Source of the DNA: Caldilineae bacterium
GTDB taxonomy: Bacteria; Chloroflexota; Anaerolineae; Epilineales; Epilineaceae
Reading direction: 5' to 3'
DNA: 64,000 nt
Assembly: GCA_020634625.1 (NCBI GenBank)
Contig: JACKBJ010000010.1
Span: forward strand, 1-64,000
Both the position numbers and the translations under genes were made by a program. Within the stretch, counting starts at the first letter, position 1. Each line of letters begins with the position of its first letter. Under the pieces are notes generated by a model. The model was not told the origin of the DNA. It did not search any database and saw nothing but the letters and a program-made list of their open reading frames with translations. Of the stretch, positions 7,123-15,002 are shown in pieces.

Positions 7123-9435
7123 ATGCCCAAGCGCCGCGCGCGCCGACCCCGACCGCTGGTCTGGCTCGTCCTCGCCGTGACCCTGGCCACCGGGGCGGCG
7201 CGGCCCGCCGCCGCCCAGCAAGCCGACCCGCGCATCGAAGCCTGGCTCTTCCACAGCATCGCCGGCATCCATGGCGCCTCGACCCGCCCGCCCGAGGTTC
7301 GCCTCCTGGCGCCCGACGGCAGCCAGCGCGCCCTGGGCCGGGTGGGCGCGCGCAGCGCCGAAGGACGCTGGCCGGTCGACTTCAGCCCCGACACGCCCTT
7401 CGGCGAGCCACGGGTGCTGACCCGGCCCGGCGATCGGATCGAGGTTCGGTTGGACGGCCAGCGGATCGAACACGTCGTCCCCGCGCTCGAAGCCAGCGCC
7501 GACGAGGCCGAGGACGCCATTCTCGGCCAGGCGCCGGCCGGCACGGTGCTGGTGGCGGCGCTGCTGCACCGCGATCCGGCCTGGTACAGCGCCCCGAGCG
7601 ACTATCCGGTCAAGACCGCGCCCAACCCGGGCGGCGCCTTCCGCTTCGACTTCGCCGGCGAGGCCGACATCCGCGCCGGCTACTGGGCCGAGGCCGCCGC
7701 CGTCGACGGCGCCGGCCACCTGACCATCCTCCAGCTGGCCCCGCCCGCGGTGACCCTGGCCGACACCCAGGCCTTTGCCATCCTGCGCGCCGACGCGGGC
7801 CGTTCGCCGGTCCTGTCGACGCGCAACCGCATCGACACCGAGCTCTTCCGCTCCGGCCCGGCCTATGCGCTGGGCGGCGCGCTCTACGCGGTGCTGATGG
7901 TGCCGGATGGCAACCCCGATTTCGGCATCTACCGGCCAACGGAAGGCGAGCGGGTGCTCCTGCAGCTGGATCCGAGCCCGGCGACCGAACCGATCCTGGA
8001 CGAGCCCCTGCCCCGCGCCCTGGCTTCGATCGACGCGTCCGCCGGCACGGTCTGGGGCTATGCGCCGGCCGGCGCCAGGGTCGACGTCCAGCTGACCGAG
8101 CGTGGCTCGGACAGCCGCGGCCGAGGGCTGTCGGCCGATGCCGCGGGGCGCTTCGAGGCCGATTTCGGCGCTCCGATCGGCGATCCCGCCGCCGAGGCCA
8201 GCGTCCAGGTCCATCCGGGCGGCGGGCTGGCGCGGGTGGCGCGAGCCCGGGCGCCGGACCTGGAGCTGCTGCTCTACGCCAACCACCTCTCCGGCAGCGT
8301 CCCGGGCTGGGGCCGGCTGCGCCTGGAGCACCGCGACGCCGCGGACCGGCTCCTGGCCTGGCTCGAGCTCGAGGCCGGCCCCGAGGGCGAGCTCGAGGCC
8401 GATCTACTGGACGCCGGGGGCGCGGCGACGCGCTTCGAGCCCGGCAGCCGCCTGATCGTCGCGCCCGAGCTGGGCCGGCGGCTGGAGCTGGAGATCCCGC
8501 GGCTGACGGCCGATGCCAACCCGGCCGAGCGGCGGCTCGAGGGCCTCGCACCGGCCGGCGCCCGCCTGGTCATGCAGGCCTACCAGCGGGAGCCGAGCAT
8601 CTTCGACGGCCAGCCCTTCGCGGCCGATCGCATCGAGGTCTCGGGCCAGGCCGCGGCCGACGGCCGCTTCGCGCTGGTCTGCCCGACCGCGGACTGCCTG
8701 CTCGGCTACGGCACGCTCCAGTTGGTCGACCGCCCCCTGCGCTACACCCTGCAATGGCTGGCCAGCCCGATCGTCGGCATCGGCGTGACCCAGCGCGCCG
8801 CCACCGGCCGGGCCAGCGCCGGCCTGCCGCTGGCGCTGCACGCCTTGGACGCCCGGGGCCAGCCGCGGGCCAGCCTGGAGGGCCTGACCGGGCCGCTGGC
8901 GCCCGACTCGTTGCCGGGCTGGGACATCGACCTGGCGCCGCTCTACCCGGAGGGCATCGTCAGCGGCGATCGCATCGCGCTCAGGGTCGGTGACCGCGAC
9001 GACGCGATCGAGGTCCCCGACTTCGATTGGGACGCCGATGTAGCGACCAACCGGGTCGTCGGCCGGGGCCCGGCCGGCCGCCTGGTGGCCGTCGTCGCCT
9101 TCGCGCGCGGCCTGCCGATGCAGCGGCCGGCCAACGCGCTGGCCACCACCCTGGTCGGACCGCTGGGCCGTTGGCAGGCCGACTTCGAGGGCTTCGACCT
9201 GCGGGCCGGCGACGACCTGGAGCTCTACGTCTTCGATCGCGCCGACCGCTTCCTGTGGTGGGCCCAGGACGCCATCCCCGGCATCGACCCGCCGACCGCG
9301 ACGACGGCGCCGACGGGGACGGTGACGGCCGGGCCGCGGCCCAGCGCCACCCCGAGCGCGCCAGCGACCTGGCCCTCGCTCTACCTGCCGCGCCTGCTGC
9401 GTTCGCGATCGACGTCGGTGGCGATCGTCCGCTGA
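7123..9435 (+). CDS. Large secreted modular protein with YLP-type C-terminal tail
   Basis: A 770-residue exported protein of unknown function. It begins with a clear signal peptide (basic MPKRRARRPRP, hydrophobic core, cleavage near AAAQQ). The body is beta-rich and seems to be built from tandem modules: related strands QAPAGTVLVAAL, GYAPAGARVDVQL, GLAPAGARLVMQAY and GRGPAGRLVAVVAF recur at about residues 136, 311, 475 and 647. The end is a Thr/Ala/Pro linker (PTATTAPTGTVTAGP) then SLYLPRLLRSR. The same layout is seen in three other genes here and suggests a surface-exposed or sorted protein. GGGAGG lies 7 nt before the ATG; a TATCAT box at 7052-7057 could be its -10. No enzymatic motif was recognised. 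Confidence 0.8.
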   Translation: MPKRRARRPRPLVWLVLAVTLATGAARPAAAQQADPRIEAWLFHSIAGIHGASTRPPEVRLLAPDGSQRALGRVGARSAEGRWPVDFSPDTPFGEPRVLTRPGDRIEVRLDGQRIEHVVPALEASADEAEDAILGQAPAGTVLVAALLHRDPAWYSAPSDYPVKTAPNPGGAFRFDFAGEADIRAGYWAEAAAVDGAGHLTILQLAPPAVTLADTQAFAILRADAGRSPVLSTRNRIDTELFRSGPAYALGGALYAVLMVPDGNPDFGIYRPTEGERVLLQLDPSPATEPILDEPLPRALASIDASAGTVWGYAPAGARVDVQLTERGSDSRGRGLSADAAGRFEADFGAPIGDPAAEASVQVHPGGGLARVARARAPDLELLLYANHLSGSVPGWGRLRLEHRDAADRLLAWLELEAGPEGELEADLLDAGGAATRFEPGSRLIVAPELGRRLELEIPRLTADANPAERRLEGLAPAGARLVMQAYQREPSIFDGQPFAADRIEVSGQAAADGRFALVCPTADCLLGYGTLQLVDRPLRYTLQWLASPIVGIGVTQRAATGRASAGLPLALHALDARGQPRASLEGLTGPLAPDSLPGWDIDLAPLYPEGIVSGDRIALRVGDRDDAIEVPDFDWDADVATNRVVGRGPAGRLVAVVAFARGLPMQRPANALATTLVGPLGRWQADFEGFDLRAGDDLELYVFDRADRFLWWAQDAIPGIDPPTATTAPTGTVTAGPRPSATPSAPATWPSLYLPRLLRSRSTSVAIVR

Positions 9436-9504
9436 CGGCGCCGGGTGCGCCTCCTATGAAACTCGCCCGCGCCACGAACCGGATTCGATCCGTGCAGGTG
9501 CGCC

Positions 9505-9527
9505 GAGTTCCGGCGCATGGCGAACTC
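9505..9527. terminator. Short hairpin between convergent genes
   Basis: A GAGTTC / GAACTC 6-bp stem with an 11-nt loop lies in the 90-bp gap between the secreted-protein stop (9435) and the pentapeptide-protein stop (9526), partly overlapping the latter. No T tract is present, so its use as a terminator is uncertain. Confidence 0.25.
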
Positions 9528-10848
9528 AGTCGGCGTTGAGCCGCAGCGCCACCATGTGGCCGAGGGCACCGAGCAGCCCGATGCCCATCACGCTCTCGAC
9601 GAGCATTGCCGTGCGCCCCAGCGCGCTGGTGGTGGCCAGCGGGTAGGCGTCGATCGGCGTCAGCGTAGCCGCCGAGAAGCTCAGGAGATCGATCCAGCTT
9701 ACCGGCAGCCCATGGGTGTGGATGACCGCGCCGGCCAGCCCGTAGACCAGCGCGAAGCCCAGCCAGACCGCCAGCAGGGTCAGGCCCATGCGCGGGAAGC
9801 TGGTGCCGTAGCCCGTGCCGATGTCGGCCGCCTGCCCCAGCAGCCAGCGCAAGCCGTGGATCGGCTGGAAACACAGCCGTTCGAGCCCCGCCACCAGCGA
9901 ACCGAGTCGGCGCCCCGTCCCGCCGCGCGCAGGCGGCAGGCGATGAAAGCGCCGCGCGCGGTCCGGGCGATGCGTCGCGGTCGCGGCACCGTGCAGCTTG
10001 CGATGGGCCCAGCGCGCGTCGGCCAGGCGGCCGTCGCGCCGGAACTGCTCCTTGAGCATGCGCCAGGTATCGCGGGCCAGGCCCAGATCGGTGAAGTCCT
10101 CGCCGATCCCGCCGGCCAGGTGCATGCGCGACAGCTCGCTGCGGTCGAGCCGCGCGTGGTACAGGAAGGCATAGCTGAAGTCGGTCGAGCGCGAGAGCTG
10201 CGCCCCGGTCAGGTTGGCCATCAGCAGCACGGCGCCCTCGAAGCGCGCGCCGGCCAGATCGGCGCCGGCCAGGCAGCTGCCCACCAGATGGGCCCAACGC
10301 AGATCGGCCTGTCGCAGGAGCGCCCGCTCGAGCATGGCCGACTGCAACAGGGCCTCGCGCAGCACCACGCCCGATGCGGTCACGTCCGACAGGTTTGCCG
10401 TGAGCAGCGATGCGCCGCGCAGGTCGGCGTGCGAGAGATCGGCGCGCGACAGGTCGGCGCCGGTGAGCTGGGCGGCGCGCAGGCTGGCGCCCGAGAGGTC
10501 GGCGCCCGAGAGGTCGGCGCCCACCAGCAGCGCCCCGTCGAAGCAGGCGCCGCGCAGGCTGGCCTGCGCCAGGACCGCACCGCTCAGCATGGCGCCCGAG
10601 AAGTCCGCGCCATCCAGCACCAGGGTCGCGGCGCCTTGCTGATAGGGCCCGAGGTCGAGGCCGCGCAGGTCGGCGCCGGCCAGCTCGATCGGCTCGCCGT
10701 CGAGCAGGGCAGCGACCAGCTGACGCGCGCGCTCTTGCGGCGGCAGGGCCGAGATGCGCCGCGCCAGCGAGGCAGCCGCCGGCGCCTGAACCTCGGACAC
10801 CAGGTGCGCGTACGCCTCGAACGGCTTCTGGGCCAGCTCCGCCGCCAT
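9526..10848 (-). CDS. Pentapeptide-repeat protein with C-terminal two-helix pore-like domain
   Basis: A 440-residue protein. Residues about 50-235 are pentapeptide repeats of the A(D/N)LXX type (GADLSGADLSGASLRAAQL and similar), which fold as a right-handed quadrilateral beta helix. A basic linker of about 60 residues follows. The C terminus resembles an Ion_trans_2 potassium-channel module: helix LTLLAVWLGFALVYGLAGAV, a pore-like loop WIDLLSFSAATLTP, and helix AMLVESVMGIGLLGALGH. The selectivity filter is not TVGYG; the aligned residues are TLTPIDAYP, so K+ conduction is doubtful. Similar repeat-plus-channel fusions occur in bacteria but their function is unknown. The ATG at 10848 has GGGGGAG 8 nt upstream; 10854 and TTG 10869 are alternatives. 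Confidence 0.82.
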   Translation of the reverse strand: MAAELAQKPFEAYAHLVSEVQAPAAASLARRISALPPQERARQLVAALLDGEPIELAGADLRGLDLGPYQQGAATLVLDGADFSGAMLSGAVLAQASLRGACFDGALLVGADLSGADLSGASLRAAQLTGADLSRADLSHADLRGASLLTANLSDVTASGVVLREALLQSAMLERALLRQADLRWAHLVGSCLAGADLAGARFEGAVLLMANLTGAQLSRSTDFSYAFLYHARLDRSELSRMHLAGGIGEDFTDLGLARDTWRMLKEQFRRDGRLADARWAHRKLHGAATATHRPDRARRFHRLPPARGGTGRRLGSLVAGLERLCFQPIHGLRWLLGQAADIGTGYGTSFPRMGLTLLAVWLGFALVYGLAGAVIHTHGLPVSWIDLLSFSAATLTPIDAYPLATTSALGRTAMLVESVMGIGLLGALGHMVALRLNAD

Positions 10849-10991
10849 CGTCATGACTCCCCCGAGCAATCAAACACGAGCGCGGAGACCTTAGCACGTC
10901 GCTCCGGAGCGCCGCAAGACCCTGTCACGGCCCGATGCGCCACCCTACGACCGCTAGTGGTCGGGCGATCCATCGCACCCCCATGCCTCGT

Positions 10992-11032
10992 TGTGCATAA
11001 CCTTGTGGAAAAGCCCGAATAACTGGGGATAG
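10992..11032 (-). promoter_or_regulatory. Cluster of DnaA-box-like 9-mers
   Basis: Three same-direction 9-mers: TGTGCATAA (10992-11000) is an exact complement of TTATNCACA; TGTGGAAAA (11004-11012) has one mismatch; TGGGGATAG (11024-11032) has two. They are spaced 12 and 20 nt apart in a locally A+T-richer patch. No dnaA, dnaN, parAB or gyr gene is near, so an origin is not claimed; a DnaA-binding regulatory or titration site is possible, as is chance. Confidence 0.35.
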
Positions 11033-11160
11033 GCGCGCGGCGCTTCGGCCGACCCCATCCCGGGGCCGCCAGCCGGCACCATCGAACCCTCGACGACGAC
11101 ATCTCGTGCCCCGCGCTGCGATGCGCCACTAAGGAAGACCGGAGCGGGGAGGCCGCATGC

Positions 11161-11166
11161 TATAAT
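11161..11166 (+). promoter_or_regulatory. TATAAT -10 box, probable leaderless start
   Basis: A perfect TATAAT ends 6 nt before the GTG start at 11173, so transcription should begin at or very near the start codon and the mRNA would be leaderless. No -35 box is obvious at 16-18 bp. The same spacing is seen before hicA (43750). Confidence 0.6.
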
Positions 11167-11172
11167 CGCCGC

Positions 11173-12666
11173 GTGGATCCCGCCTACGCAGCACCCCGTC
11201 GTCCCCTGCGCCGTCCTCCGCGCCGCAGGTCCGGACCGGCCCTGCTCGCCGCCACCCTCGTGCTCGGCCTGACCGGACTGGTGTTGGCGCGTTGCCTGCC
11301 CGAGCGCCGAGCCGACCTGGCGCCCGAGCCCGCGACCCCCGCCCCGGCCCTGTTCGCCTCGGCGCCGGACGACGCGCTTCCGGCGACCACCCGCTACGAG
11401 GTCGCGCCGGGCGATAGCCTGGGCACCATCGCCGCCCGCTTCGGCACCAGCGTCGACGCCCTCATGCGCCTCAACGGCCTGGCCAACGCCGACGCGATCT
11501 TCATCGGCCAGACCCTCGAGCTGCGCATCGAGCCCGAGCGTGACGGGCCGGATGTCCGCAGCCTGCCCGACAGCGAGCTGGTGAACGGACCGGCCTACCG
11601 CGACTTCGACGTCGCCCGCTTCCTGACCGGCCAGCCCGGCCGCCTCTCGGCCCAGCAGGAGCTGGTCGACGGCGTGGCCATGAGCGGCCCCGAGATCGTG
11701 GCCCGCATCGCCCGCGAGTTCTCGGTCGGCCCCCGCGCGCTGCTGGCCTTCGTCGAGGCGCGCAGCGGCCAGGTGAGCGGCATGGGCGACGCGACCATGG
11801 TCGACTATCCCGCCGGCCTGGTCGACCCCGCGCGCAGCGGTCTCTGGCTGCAGCTGAGCTGGCTGGCCGACCGCCTCAACGGGGGCTACTACGACCTGAA
11901 GACCCGCGGCAACCGCGTCGCCAGCACCCGCGACGGCGTGCACCTCGGCGCGCCGGCGGGCATGAACCCGGGCAGCTTCGCCGTCCTGCGCGCCCTGGCC
12001 CTGCAGTCCAGCGAGGCCGAGCTGCCCGGCCATCTGGCCGCCTTCGACGCGGCCTACCGTCGCCTCTTCGGCGACCCCTGGGCCGCCGCGCTGCCGGCGC
12101 TGGACCTGGCGACGCTGAGCTTTCCCGCGCTGAGCCTGCCCTGGCCGGCCGAGGAGCGCTGGTGGATGACCGGCGGCCCGCACGGCGGCTGGGCCGACGG
12201 CAGCGCCTGGGCCGCGCTCGACTTCGTGCCGCCGGGCGAGGAGCGCGGCTGCTTCGTCGCCGAGGCCTCGGTCACGGCCGTCGCCGACGGCCTCGTCGTG
12301 GCCGGCGGCGAGGGCGAGATCTGGCTCGACCTGGACGGCGACGGCGATCGACGCACCGGACCGGCGATCCAGTACCTGCATCTGGCCGCCGAAGGCCGCG
12401 CCGCGCCCGGCAGCCGGGTCGCGGTCGGCGATCCGCTGGGCCATCCCTCCTGCGAGGGCGGCGTCTCCAACGCCACCCATCTGCACTTCTCGCGCAGCTA
12501 CGACGGCGAATGGCTGGCCGCGGCCGGCAAGGCGCCGACGCTGCTCGGCGGCTGGCGCGCCTGGGGCGCCGGCATCCCCTACGACGGCGGCCTGCAGCAT
12601 GCCGACGGGCGACGGCGCGAGGCCTGCGAATGCCGGCTCGAGGGCCAGAATGACGTCGGGCCCTAG
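11173..12666 (+). CDS. Secreted LysM / M23-type peptidoglycan hydrolase
   Basis: A 497-residue exported protein. A basic N terminus and hydrophobic segment (LLAATLVLGLTGLVLARC) serve as signal or anchor. A LysM domain (YEVAPGDSLGTIAARFGTSV ... IFIGQTLEL, residues about 75-118) should bind peptidoglycan. The C-terminal part is M23/LytM-like: GGPHGGWADGSAWAALDFVP supplies the first His/Asp pair and NATHLHFSRSY the HxH pair, so zinc ligands look present. A calcium-site-like DLDGDGDRRTG loop is inserted. It likely cleaves peptide cross-links of the cell wall. The GTG start at 11173 sits 6 nt after TATAAT. Its last 17 nt overlap the helicase start. Confidence 0.85.
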   Translation: MDPAYAAPRRPLRRPPRRRSGPALLAATLVLGLTGLVLARCLPERRADLAPEPATPAPALFASAPDDALPATTRYEVAPGDSLGTIAARFGTSVDALMRLNGLANADAIFIGQTLELRIEPERDGPDVRSLPDSELVNGPAYRDFDVARFLTGQPGRLSAQQELVDGVAMSGPEIVARIAREFSVGPRALLAFVEARSGQVSGMGDATMVDYPAGLVDPARSGLWLQLSWLADRLNGGYYDLKTRGNRVASTRDGVHLGAPAGMNPGSFAVLRALALQSSEAELPGHLAAFDAAYRRLFGDPWAAALPALDLATLSFPALSLPWPAEERWWMTGGPHGGWADGSAWAALDFVPPGEERGCFVAEASVTAVADGLVVAGGEGEIWLDLDGDGDRRTGPAIQYLHLAAEGRAAPGSRVAVGDPLGHPSCEGGVSNATHLHFSRSYDGEWLAAAGKAPTLLGGWRAWGAGIPYDGGLQHADGRRREACECRLEGQNDVGP

Positions 12667-14944
12667 CGCCGCGAAGCCCGCCACCCCCGGCGACGGCGGG
12701 GGCCTGTCGCAGCTCGAGGGCACCCTCGAACGCGTGACCTTCCACAACCCCGAGAACGGCTACACCGTGGCGCGCCTGAGCCCGCGCGGCAAGGGCTACG
12801 TGGTGACGGTGGTCGGCACCATGTACGAGCCCGCCGTCGGCGCCTCGCTGCTGCTCCGGGGCCGCTGGACCTCGCATGCGCAGTATGGCAAGCAGCTCGA
12901 GTTCGTCGACTACCGCGAGCAGCTGCCGGCCACCGTCGAGGGCCTGCGGCGCTACCTGGGCTCGGGCTTGATCAAGGGCGTCGGCCCGGTCACCGCCGAG
13001 CACATCGTCGACCACTTCGGCCTGGAGACCCTCGAGATCATCGACCGGCAGCCCCAGCGTCTGCGCGAGGTGCCCGGCGTGGGCGACGTGCGCGCCGACA
13101 CCATCGCCCGCGCCTGGGAGGAGCAGCGCCAGATCAAGGAGGTCATGATCTTCCTGCAGGCGCATGGCGTCTCGACCAGCCTGGCGGTGCGCATCTACAA
13201 GACCTACGGCGACGAATCGGTGGCGGTGGTGAAGGGCGACCCCTACCGCCTGGCCCGCGAGGTCTTCGGCATCGGCTTCCTGACGGCCGACAAGATCGCC
13301 CAGCAGATGGGCCTGGAGCCGGACAGCCCCAAGCGCCTCGAAGCCGGCCTGCTCTACGCGCTGGAGCAGAAGGCCAACGAGGGCCATAGCTACGCGCCCC
13401 GCCCGGAGCTGATCGCCGCGGCGGCCGGCCTGCTCCAGGTGCCCGAGGAGCGCCTGACCCCGGCCGTCGACCGGCTGGCGGCAGCCGACGCCGTCATCGT
13501 CGAGCGCTTGGACAAGATCGGCGTCGACGCGCAGCACGACACGGCGGTGCGCGCCGACTCGGCCGAGCTGTTCGAGGACGATCCCGCGCGTCAGGCGATC
13601 TACCTGCCGCCCTTCTTCTACGCCGAGGTGGGCGTGGCCAACCGGCTGCGGCGCATGCTGCAGCTGCCCGACTCGCGGCTGGGCGCCTTCCGCAGCCTCG
13701 ACTGGCAGACCACGCTGGACTGGATGGACCGCCGTCTGCCCCAGCCGCTGGCCGCCCGGCAGCGCGAGGCGGTGCGCCTGGCCCTGACCGAGAAGGTCAG
13801 CGTGCTGACCGGCGGGCCGGGCACCGGCAAGACCACCACCGTGCGCGCCATCATCGACACGGCCGCGGCCCGCGGGGCCAAGGTCCTGCTGGCCGCGCCG
13901 ACGGGGCGCGCCGCCAAGCGCCTGGCCGAGACCACCGGCATGGAGGCCAAGACCCTGCATCGCCTGCTGGAGTTCGCGCCGGCCGAAGGCCGCCTCTTCA
14001 AGCGCGACGCCGAGAACCCGCTCGTCGCCGACCTGCTGGTGGTCGACGAGGTCTCGATGGTCGACATCCTGATGGCCAACCATCTGACCAAGGCGCTGGA
14101 CCCGGCCACCCACCTGCTGCTGGTGGGCGACGTCGACCAGCTGCCCTCGGTCGGCGCCGGCAACGTGCTGCGTGACCTGATCGACTCGGGCGTGGTGCCC
14201 ACCGTGCAGCTCGACGAGATCTTCCGTCAGGCCGCCGACAGCCACATCGTGACCAACGCCCATCGCATCAACCAGGGCCAAAGCCCGATCATCGACCCGC
14301 AGAGCCGCGACTTCTTCCTCTTCGGGGTCGAGGAGGCCGAGCAGGCGGCCGATTGGGTGGTCGACGTGGTGGCGCGGCGAATCCCTCGCCGCTGGCCGCA
14401 GTACGTCCCGGCCCGCGACGTGCAGGTGCTCTCGCCGATGCACCGCGGGCCGGCCGGCGTCGCCGCCCTCAACGAGCGCCTTCAGGCCACGCTCAACCCG
14501 CCGGCCGCCGATCGGCCCGAGGTCCGCTTCGGCGGCCGCGTCTACCGCCTGGGCGACAAGGTCATGCAGATCCGCAACAACTACGACAAGGACGCCTTCA
14601 ACGGCGACGTGGGCCGGATCGTGGCCATCGACGCCGTCGAGCAGACCCTCGAGATCGACCTCGACGGCACACCGGTGACCTACGAGTTCGGCGAGCTCGA
14701 CGAGCTGGTGCTGGCCTATGCCTGCTCGACCCACAAGAGCCAGGGCTCGGAGTACCCGGTGGTGGTGATGACCCTGCTGCCGGCGCACTCCATGATGCTC
14801 CAGCGCAACCTGCTCTACACCGGCGTCACCCGCGCCCGCGAGCTCTGCGTGCTGGTCGGCTCGCGCCGCGCCATCGCCCGGGCGGTGAAGAACGACCGGA
14901 TCGCCGAGCGCCACAGCGGGCTGCGCCGCCGGCTGCAGCCCTGA
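12650..14944 (+). CDS. recD2: RecD2-type ATP-dependent DNA helicase
   Basis: A 764-residue SF1B helicase of the RecD-like (RecD2) group found without RecBC. The N-terminal part has the OB-like segment and helix-hairpin-helix region (GSGLIKGVGPVTAEHIV, VPGVGDVRADTIA). Walker A is LTGGPGTGKTTT (about residue 385), Walker B is LLVVDEVSM, followed by GDVDQLPSVGAG and FRQA. The C-terminal UvrD_C_2 part has YACSTHKSQGSEYPVVV and YTGVTRARELCVL. RecD2 unwinds DNA 5'-3' and acts in repair and replication-fork maintenance. The ATG at 12650 overlaps the previous gene; an in-frame ATG at 12599 is further inside it and less likely. Confidence 0.92.
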   Translation: MTSGPSAAKPATPGDGGGLSQLEGTLERVTFHNPENGYTVARLSPRGKGYVVTVVGTMYEPAVGASLLLRGRWTSHAQYGKQLEFVDYREQLPATVEGLRRYLGSGLIKGVGPVTAEHIVDHFGLETLEIIDRQPQRLREVPGVGDVRADTIARAWEEQRQIKEVMIFLQAHGVSTSLAVRIYKTYGDESVAVVKGDPYRLAREVFGIGFLTADKIAQQMGLEPDSPKRLEAGLLYALEQKANEGHSYAPRPELIAAAAGLLQVPEERLTPAVDRLAAADAVIVERLDKIGVDAQHDTAVRADSAELFEDDPARQAIYLPPFFYAEVGVANRLRRMLQLPDSRLGAFRSLDWQTTLDWMDRRLPQPLAARQREAVRLALTEKVSVLTGGPGTGKTTTVRAIIDTAAARGAKVLLAAPTGRAAKRLAETTGMEAKTLHRLLEFAPAEGRLFKRDAENPLVADLLVVDEVSMVDILMANHLTKALDPATHLLLVGDVDQLPSVGAGNVLRDLIDSGVVPTVQLDEIFRQAADSHIVTNAHRINQGQSPIIDPQSRDFFLFGVEEAEQAADWVVDVVARRIPRRWPQYVPARDVQVLSPMHRGPAGVAALNERLQATLNPPAADRPEVRFGGRVYRLGDKVMQIRNNYDKDAFNGDVGRIVAIDAVEQTLEIDLDGTPVTYEFGELDELVLAYACSTHKSQGSEYPVVVMTLLPAHSMMLQRNLLYTGVTRARELCVLVGSRRAIARAVKNDRIAERHSGLRRRLQP

Positions 14945-15002
14945 AGTCGGCCTGGCCCGCGCGCGCGCCGGGCGCGCCCCGGCCTCGCCCGACCCGGGCG
15001 CG

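Larger units (their letters stand above)
10849..11172. other. Divergent intergenic region with DnaA-box-like cluster
   Basis: This 324-bp region lies between the pentapeptide gene and the LysM/M23 gene. No ORF with a ribosome site was found. It contains a 16-nt dyad (CGACCGCTAGTGGTCG, about 10957-10972), a run of DnaA-box-like 9-mers (10992-11032), and at its right end the TATAAT box of the M23 gene. It is less G+C-rich in the middle than its surroundings. Confidence 0.6.

Noticed and set aside
10992..11032. Chromosome origin (oriC)
   Set aside because: Only one exact and two imperfect DnaA boxes, and no dnaA, dnaN, parA or gyrB nearby.
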